From assembly GCA_026168455.1 (NCBI GenBank), contig CM047431.1, positions 22,757,365 to 22,821,364 of the forward strand: a DNA stretch of 64,000 nucleotides, given 5' to 3'. A program made the translations under genes and the position numbers. Below are positions 57,622 to 64,000 of this stretch, piece by piece (within the stretch, counting starts at the first letter, position 1; every line of letters starts with the position of its first letter). Under the pieces are notes generated by a model, which did not search any database, was not told the origin of the DNA, and was given only the letters and a program-made list of their open reading frames with translations. This DNA comes from Theocolax elegans (lineage: Eukaryota > Arthropoda > Insecta > Hymenoptera > Cerocephalidae).

Positions 57622-58540
57622 TGTCACGTCGCACTGGGGATCAGGGTACGAGTGATCAAATTAGGTTTAGTTATAAATTATTAATTTATTAATATATTAT
57701 AATAACAGCGGGTGCCAGTCGCGTACGTTTCGAAGTAATTGTAGCGATTCGCTACTCGCTTAAAAAGAACGTTCAATTTGATACACGTGGTTATATATCC
57801 TAATATTCGAAATAAGAAGCGAACGGCACGGCTGTAACACGCGTCTTGTAAGCCGGCTACTTCGCGCGCGAAGGGGGGGGGGGAGGGGAAGAAGCTGGAG
57901 TACACTATTTTACGCGGCGAGCAAGGCTATCGTAATAACAGGGAAGAAGCTAGGATACACGGAGTTCGCGACACACACACACAGGCAAGGTAAACGGCTA
58001 TGAAATTTGGCACTAAGTCGCACAAACCTTTGCGATGCTGGCACGCGTGCGGCACACACTTCGCTATGCTCTTTCTCTCGATCGCTCTCTCACGGACGTC
58101 GTCGATACGTGGGTCGGTAGTTCCGAAACGGCGGTCGGACGAGCTCTGAGCTCTCGTCGTCGTCGACGCGAGAGAGTCGCTGCGCGCATGCGCCGTGACT
58201 ACTTCGTGCGTACGCGGCCTTATGCCGCGTGCGGCTTCACGAAGATGTCCGCCGCGCACGAACGTAAACAACGACGGCGAGTTGATGGCGACGACGACGT
58301 AGCTGTTCGGCCTTCTTCATGGTGTTTTTGGCTGCCTCCTTCTTCTCTCTTGCGATCACTGGCTCGAGGACTCGGGAATGCAGTCAGCATTTTTACCTGG
58401 GTGAGTTATAAACCGTACGGCTACTCGGTTTATGTATTGTTGTCTCACCTAACCTCTCCTCTGCACCCATCCTATACACAGCTGTTTAACTGCTGTGTGA
58501 TCCTGTCCTTTTCCTTCGTAAGGTGCACACTGTAAGCAGT
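57622..58540 (+). mobile_element. GC-rich LTR-like block
   Basis: Begins TGTCACGTCGCACTGGGGAT, a Gypsy-like LTR start in style. It continues GC-rich with short sequence repeats (G run near 57877, CA repeat near 57972, CGTCGT near 58158) and has a good donor (CTGG|GTGAGT) at about 58399. No matching end or target duplication found. Alternatively it is a host promoter and 5' exon. Overlapping frames up to 166 residues on both strands have no domains. Confidence 0.35.
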
Positions 58541-58944
58541 AATCTTACAGGTTTATTTGCTGAATTGGATGGCTGCTGTGGGAGGTGATTGGCTACGCTG
58601 CTTCTCCAGGTGTGATGTGAAGGACTTCTCCTCACCACTTCCTGGCATTACTTGGACTTCGGGCTTCCTCTGGATCTTCCTGGAGACTCCTGAGCTGTTG
58701 CTTTGTGCTCGGTGATGCAGCTTCCCTGTGTGTGTGTAGGCTGGTAGGGTTCGGTGAGGCTTAGGTAGGGTTCGATAAGGCTTAGTTAGGGTTCGGTAAG
58801 GCTTTAGGTAGGGTACAAGCTCGCATAACTTGACATGCATTAAATGCATTGTCACATAATATAGAAATTTTGTCGGTCTTGCTGAGCTAACGTCTAACAA
58901 CTCTAAGAACTCCAAGTTGCTCGCTCGAAAAGGCACGACAATTC
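58541..58944. repeat. spacer with four ~22-bp tandem units
   Basis: TAGGGTTCGGTGAGGCTTAG-like units at about 58745-58817. Although TTAGG-like words occur, the unit is not the insect telomere repeat. No gene; the 127-residue minus frame is not recognised. Confidence 0.6.
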
Positions 58945-59225
58945 GCCGGGTATCAAGCTTCTTTTTTAAAATTATATCTACTTGAACTCAACTTTCTTCT
59001 GGTTTTTGGTTTAAGTGCCTATCTTTATTTGTTTCCGAGTTATAAGCAATCTAATTAAAAGTAAGTTTTACTGATATTATTATTATTAGATGTCGAAGAA
59101 CTTTCGTAAAAGTAACCATTGGCAAGGAATAACTTGGCTTACTACATATTTTTACATTACAAAAGACATATCAAAGTTAGGACAAGATCCGTTTCCCGGA
59201 GGTAAAGTACTCCCCTTGTGAGTTG
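58945..59225. repeat. single arm of the ACAAGGAGAG foldback family
   Basis: AAGCTTCTTTTTTAAAATTA, GAACTCAACTTTCTTCTGG and GATCCGTTTCCCGGAGG follow the right arm of 45270, ending CTCCCCTTGT near 59220. Confidence 0.65.
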
Positions 59226-59399
59226 ACGTTTGTTCAGCTGTCAAATTGAAATGCACACTTGTTCACTTTATGGATTGGATTATCATAGTCCTTTAACTTT
59301 TCTATTTATCAATATGTATAATTTTAGTGATATAACGGATTTAAATTGAGATATCTTATTAGAAATCCTGGGAAATATCAATTGGGATACGATTTTTTT

Positions 59400-60195
59400 C
59401 TGACACTTTCTTGTGTGACTAATTAATATCTTTGCATGATTTTCGTTTCGATGTCCTTTAAAGCTTTACTTTATTAGTCGATATGCTACTAAAAATGCAT
59501 ATCTTTTTTTGCATTACTTTCTTGCAAGATAGTTTACATTGGTTGGATCGATGGGAGCATAAAGAGATGTCAAACCCAAATTACAAGGATCTATACCAAA
59601 AAATGTATCTAAAATATTAATTAAAAAGTCGATACAGAAAATAATATGATGGTTTGATTTTTAAAGAAAAAATTTTTTTTTAAATAATAATTAAGCAAGC
59701 CAGTTTAATCTGTAATTATTAATTAGTGTGGGTACATTATTGAGAACATGCCTGAGGGCGTGAAGGACAGCATTATTACTTCAAATCTTCATTATTTTGT
59801 TTAAAAGAACAATGTAAAAAATTTTTTGTGTAATTTGCTAATATTTTTGCATGATTTTCTTTTGCTTTATTTTCTTACAATATATCTAAGATTGGTGTAC
59901 CGCATGAGAGCATAAAGACGTCAAACCAAAATTACAGGGATCTTCACCAAAAAATGTGATACAAATGACACAAGTGACTTAAAACCTGAGGGTGGGTCTG
60001 CTGGTTCGATTTCTTAAGAAAAAATTACTTTTATAATCGTAATTGAGCAAATCACTATGTGTAATTATTAGTCGAAAACGACATAAATATTACACCTAAA
60101 TGTCATAGTAAAGATCGATTTTCATATCTGGAAAAATGTGGGTACATTGTTGGAAACACGCCTGAAGACCTGAAGGACAACATTATTAGTTGATT
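59400..60195. repeat. diverged tandem duplication, about 400-bp unit
   Basis: GAGCATAAAGA-GTCAAACC, ACAAGGATCT-ACCAAAAAAT and GTGGGTACATT-TTG, then GCCTGA-G-C-TGAAGGACA, occur in the same order in 59540-59790 and 59905-60195. No coding sign. Confidence 0.65.
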
Positions 60196-60204
60196 TTTTA
60201 CAGC

Positions 60205-60730
60205 CTCCATTATGCGTATAAAATATCGGATGAAAGAGCATCAAAAGAATAAAAACGCAGAATCTGTTGTCATGAATCATTGTTTAAATTATAAAAATCA
60301 TGAATTTGACTTTATTAATACTAGAAATTTGTATAGGGAATCTAGTTATAAAAAACGTATTGGTTCTGAAATGTTGCATATTAATAATTGTAAATCGATG
60401 ATAAATAAGAAAGAATATACGCAATATTTAGCCGTCAATATAGAAATATAATGAATATAAGAAGCTAATTTCCAAGAATTGACAGCTGTGTTTATGTGTG
60501 TACAATGCTACCTTTGTTTTTATATAAATGTCAGCTGCTTTCAAATTTTTTGTTTTCTCAACAACGCCTACCTTGGGCTTCTCAGTGTAATTACGTGCGG
60601 CAAAACTGGTAACTTTATTTATTGTTTGACTATTGTTTTGTTATTCTTTTTATTAATTGTTTTTTTGTTAATAAATTAGCATCTGAAGTTGCGAATCTAG
60701 CAGACGAAACGTTGTGCTTACGTTAAATAA
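60205..60730 (+). mobile_element. Penelope-like element 3' remnant
   Basis: A frame to 60451 encodes the end of the GIY-YIG domain: RIKYRMKEHQKNKN, ESSYKKRIGSEMLHINN. These match RIKEHQNNKN and ESCYKKRLISEMLHIN of the element at 12256 in order and spacing. The hammerhead-like motif follows at 60678. It is 5'-truncated close to 60205 and belongs to a different subfamily from the first copy. Confidence 0.82.
60678..60718 (+). ncRNA. hammerhead-like motif, second Penelope remnant
   Basis: AGCAT, CTGAAG, GCAGAC, GAAAC, GTT, GTGCT in order. AGCAT/GTGCT pair fully (one G-U), although the bases differ from the copy at 12344, which supports a conserved stem I. The A expected after CTGAAG is T and stem II is weak, so activity is doubtful. 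Confidence 0.45.
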
Positions 60731-61506
60731 AGCGTTTAATTTATCTAATCACTGACCCTCAAGATTGATCAAAAATTTTATCTACAGACAATATCATTAT
60801 TTCAAAATTTCATTGTTTTGTTTATAATAACAAAGTAAAAAATAACCATTTTTTGAATACGTTATATCTTTAATTTAATTGGCATTGCCACGTTTGTTGC
60901 TTTTTACATATTATAAAAATGTCATGCATCTAGCTCCATGTCCTGGCAAATCTATTTATCGGATAAACTCATTAATAGTACTAATGAAACTGAATTATTG
61001 ACTGGCCAAAATATTTTTGTTTCTTATCAGGGTGCTTTAAAAATTTGTAACGAAATGATACAACGAGCGCCATCTATGGGAGAAAACATCACTGCGTGAC
61101 CGCGTGACGTTATTTCTTAAAGTAATGGCGGAGTGCAAATGAAGTCGTTTCTCGTCAGTGAAATCATACTTATCACTTTACAACTTGAATATTAATTTTA
61201 TGAGGTGATGATCGGCCTATAAATATTACTGGTATGAGTGGCAATCTTGCCCAGCTCTCTATTTGCATGGCATGGTTTTTATTATTTTTTTAAATCAACA
61301 ATTATTTTGGATATGTCTTGAATGACCTTTACAATAGTCGAAATTACGATTTTTGTAAATTTTCACTCCGGACTCCCTTTAAATAAACTGTAACAAACTT
61401 ACTTGTTGCGGCGATCGTGCATTGCATTCTTTAAACATCATATCTATTGCGTCTCTCTAAGATGAGCATATACAGTAATGTATACGCAAATTTCTAAATG
61501 TTGACT
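60731..61506. other. non-coding spacer
   Basis: No gene recognised. About 60770-60850 echoes the tail of the tandem duplication before it (CATTATTTCAAA, TTTGTTTATAATAACAAAGT). Confidence 0.45.
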
Positions 61507-61510
61507 TTAA

Positions 61511-62243
61511 CCCATTAACGCCCAAACGACCAACATTTTTTTCTTTTTTCATAGTCATTATTTAATATTTAAATCATGCGCTACCATAGTACTGATTTTT
61601 TTCGTTATAGTTTTGGATGTGTTCTTTCGAATGCCGTTGGTAAAATTGACTTAACCCTTTTTTGAAAAAAGTTATGATTTTTTTAATTAAAAAAAATACA
61701 GAAAATTTGTCGCTATTTTTTGATAATTAATTTTTTTTCATATTATAAAATGTATTTAGATCGTTCGATTCATGAATAAAAGTGCATAAAATAGTTATAC
61801 TTTGACCCTATATTTTTTGTATTTTATTCTCAGATAGTCAAAAATTTTGTTTTTAATGAAAATACACGAAAAATAACCAAATTTATTCATTTTTCTTTAT
61901 TTTTGAGTGTTTTTAGATTGAAATCAAAATTTTTGACTATCTAAGAATAAAATACAAAAAATATAGGGTCAAAGTATAACTATTTTATGCACTTTTGTTC
62001 ATAAATCGAACGATTTAAAAAATTAATTATCAAAAAATAGCGACAAATTTTCTGTATTTTTTTTAATTAAAAAAATCATAACTTTTTTCAAAAAAGGGTT
62101 AAGTCAATTTTACCGACGGTATTCGAAAGAACACATCCAAAACTATAACGAAAAAAATCAGTACTATTGTAGCGCATGATTTAAATATTAAATAATGACT
62201 ATGAAAAAAGAAAAAAAATGTTGGTCGTTTGGGCGTTAATGGG
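61511..62243. mobile_element. 733-bp foldback MITE with TTAA at one border
   Basis: Arms of about 340 bp are almost perfect inverted copies around a ~60-base centre. Ends are CCCATTAACGCCCAAACGAC and its inverse. TTAA precedes the left end (61507-61510); the right flank is TTCG, possibly a mutated TTAA. CCC ends with TTAA target suggest the piggyBac superfamily. A related end, with intact TTAA, lies at 44710-44726. Confidence 0.85.
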
Positions 62244-62543
62244 TTCGAAAAATTATCTATGCGTCGTAAAATAGTTACCGGTAAGTCGTTATAAAGTTTC
62301 AAACTATTCCAAAAGGAAGCACGCACGTACAGAACATTGGTCAGAGGTAATCTTCGTCTGAGACAGATTTATGTAATAGTTATTCAAAGTTTCACATATT
62401 TCGTAACGTCGTATGTTCATCCAGGGATAAAGAAGGAATGTATAATCAACAGGGTTGGTGATAGGAATCGCTACACTTCGGGTACATGAGACGCTCGGCC
62501 GTACTTCGAGAGTACTACTCATGTAGTACAAGAAATTTCTTCT

Positions 62544-62947
62544 TTCAGCACTTGTTGAATAATATATTAATTGTTTATATATGTGTGTGTATGTGTACGT
62601 GCGTGTCGATAAATATTATTAAATTGTTATTTCTGTGTTTTATATATTTTGTCACGTACACACATGAATGTACGCAACGTATAAGATGATCCGCAGCTAT
62701 CTTAAATGACGTCTAACGTTGACGCATCAACGAGTATATAATCTCCCATCATCGCAAAGGGAGAGGTAGTTAACGGACAAAAGTAGTTAAGTTGAGTTTA
62801 ATGTAGTTAGTAGATATGATTCTCTAGACTTCTCGGTCCATGTATATTATCATTTAATAATTCGACTACACTTTACTCGACTCTTTGTTACTAAAGCTCT
62901 CACCTTTCCTCATCTAGGAATAGATAATAAAACCAACTCACGTAACA
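62544..62947 (+). mobile_element. possible short LTR
   Basis: TGTTGAATAATA at the left and CACGTAACA at the right give TGTT...AACA ends. Inside are a TATA box (GAGTATATAATC, ~62732) and an AATAAA near 62925. These features fit a Copia-like LTR, but no target duplication was found. Confidence 0.35.
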
Positions 62948-62959
62948 ATGTATACATCA

Positions 62960-63263
62960 TATATTTATATACGAGGTATTTCACGTCAACTAATCGAATA
63001 AAATTTGTAAATGCACCAAATTTTATGTACAGACTGGAAATATTGAAAAATACTGAAAAAAAGAGCCTACTTTATGTCAAAAGTAAAGCTTTAATTCGGA
63101 AAGACCGAAAAATATACGTTGTTTATAAGTTGTTTTAACCTTAAAATGTGAAAATTTTCAAGTTCTTTTCAACAGCAGCTGTGTTTGTAGCTATTTATCT
63201 CCAAATTTATCAACTTTTACTATAGAATTTTATATGTAACATGGGTAGCTACTTTTATTTACA
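62960..63263. other. non-coding, partly repeated
   Basis: About 62974-63060 resembles the inverse of 53385-53465 and begins with a TTTCACGTCAA word that also ends the 480-bp repeats. No gene. Confidence 0.4.
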
Positions 63264-63681
63264 ATTTATCCATCTGGGTTAGATATATTAATCTCAAGAT
63301 CAATGAGTCATAATTTACATGTCAACATTGACCTTGAAAAAATAGCGCTCACGCCACAATCGATTATTTCATTTTAAAATTAAAAAATCTTAAAGCAATA
63401 GCTTTTGAATGGTTCGTAGCGTATATTAGCCTACAACACTGCAAAAAGTTTCGTTAATTTGAAAAATTACTAAAATTCTGTAAAAATTTAAACGGAATTT
63501 ACTTCTTAAAAACCAATTACAAGTTGTGAATCATTCAAAAGCTATTGCTTTGAACTTCTTTTTAGATTCTTGACTAAATAAATCGATTGTGGCATAGTTA
63601 CCTTTTTCAAGTTCAATGTTGACGTGTAGATTATAACTCGTTTACCTTGAGTTTAAGATATCCAACCCAAATAGATAAATT
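63264..63681. mobile_element. ~418-bp foldback element
   Basis: Arms of about 165 bp: TTATCCATCTGGGTT, TCAACATTGA-CTTGAAAAA, GCCACAATCGATT and AAAGCAATAGCTTTTGAATG appear in the left arm and in inverse in the right. Landmarks match those of 52775-53200, so the two are likely one family. Confidence 0.8.
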
Positions 63682-63699
63682 CTAAATATTACCAGCTAC

Positions 63700-64000
63700 C
63701 AATATTAAATGTAATGTTATACAGTAAATTCCTCTTCGCAGTACTGCCACTTTGACGCGTGCCTGCAAAGGCCAGTCAAGAGGCTCGTCCAATCTGGGTT
63801 CGGACGCCTTAACCCAGGGGGAGAGAGTGAATGTAAGGATCCTGGTAAAATGGGCTCTCCTATGGTTGTGGATCCCCGTAATCGAGGCTCCCATTTGAAT
63901 GCAGGCATCCCAATAATAATGGGATCTCCATATGAATGGACTTAGATCCCTCCATACCGTTTTAGGGGTGTAGGGAAACTAGCTCTGCAGCCCATTTGAA
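63700..64000. other. GC-richer sequence at the window edge
   Basis: Contains GGATCC, GGGCTCTCCTATGG and CTCCCATTTGAATG words and looks like part of a repeat cut by the window. The frames on the minus strand have no domain I recognise. Confidence 0.35.

Noticed and set aside
58035..58535. 166-residue Arg-rich protein
   Set aside because: No domain, no support from neighbours, and it overlaps an equally long frame on the other strand in a GC-rich block.
58745..58817. Interstitial telomere repeat
   Set aside because: TTAGG-like words occur, but the unit is about 22 bp and not an uninterrupted TTAGG array.

Overview
The window reads as nuclear DNA of an insect, most likely a hymenopteran such as an ant. 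It is AT-rich and intron-bearing, with P, hAT, Helitron, Penelope-like and LINE elements, many small inverted-repeat elements, microsatellites and a long satellite. The species call is inference; no marker gene is present. The only host-type coding sequence I recognise is one exon of a rhodopsin-like neuropeptide receptor (53631-53793, +). Almost everything else is mobile or repetitive DNA. Most short ORFs, including the whole set inside the satellite, are chance reading frames.

Layout. 1-3,700: non-coding DNA with a 103-bp MITE bearing an 8-bp target duplication, a GC-rich repeat and a tRNA-like relic. 3,700-8,830: a P-superfamily (THAP) transposase gene with introns and three in-frame stops; a TA-flanked 1.26-kb element sits just inside its first coding intron. 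9,280-14,050: a 195-bp MITE, a foldback-type element with 28-bp tandem repeats in both arms, a TA-flanked MITE nested in its right arm, and a 5'-truncated Penelope-like element (RT plus GIY-YIG) with inverted ends, hammerhead-like motifs and a 15-bp target duplication. 14,500-17,530: a LINE 5'-leader fragment, then a 69-bp tandem array split by a solo LTR (4-bp duplication) that itself holds a second copy of the 8-bp-duplication MITE. 17,600-19,300: Helitron helicase remains (-). 19,540-22,990: a decayed LINE (-) split by a younger I-like LINE (+) with poly-A tail and a 13-bp duplication. 23,226-34,480: 11.25 kb of ~59-bp satellite with layered higher-order duplications.

34,980-40,270: LINE fragment, AT-rich tandem repeats, an unknown repeat-gene family whose two halves point in opposite directions, and dispersed repeats shared with 44-53 kb. 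40,280-41,640: LTR-like sequence (-) with an internal 34-bp minisatellite. 42,000-52,010: a multi-exon hAT transposase gene whose splice phases agree across the exons and which has one in-frame stop. 52,000-64,000: the receptor exon, three long foldback elements, a LINE 5' half, an LTR-like GC-rich block and a second Penelope remnant.

The genes do not form a pathway. What connects the parts is order of insertion: at least four nestings can be read from target-site duplications. The points most worth a second look are the hAT gene, the hammerhead-like motifs of the Penelope elements, the foldback families and the satellite architecture. I found no convincing new multi-gene system.
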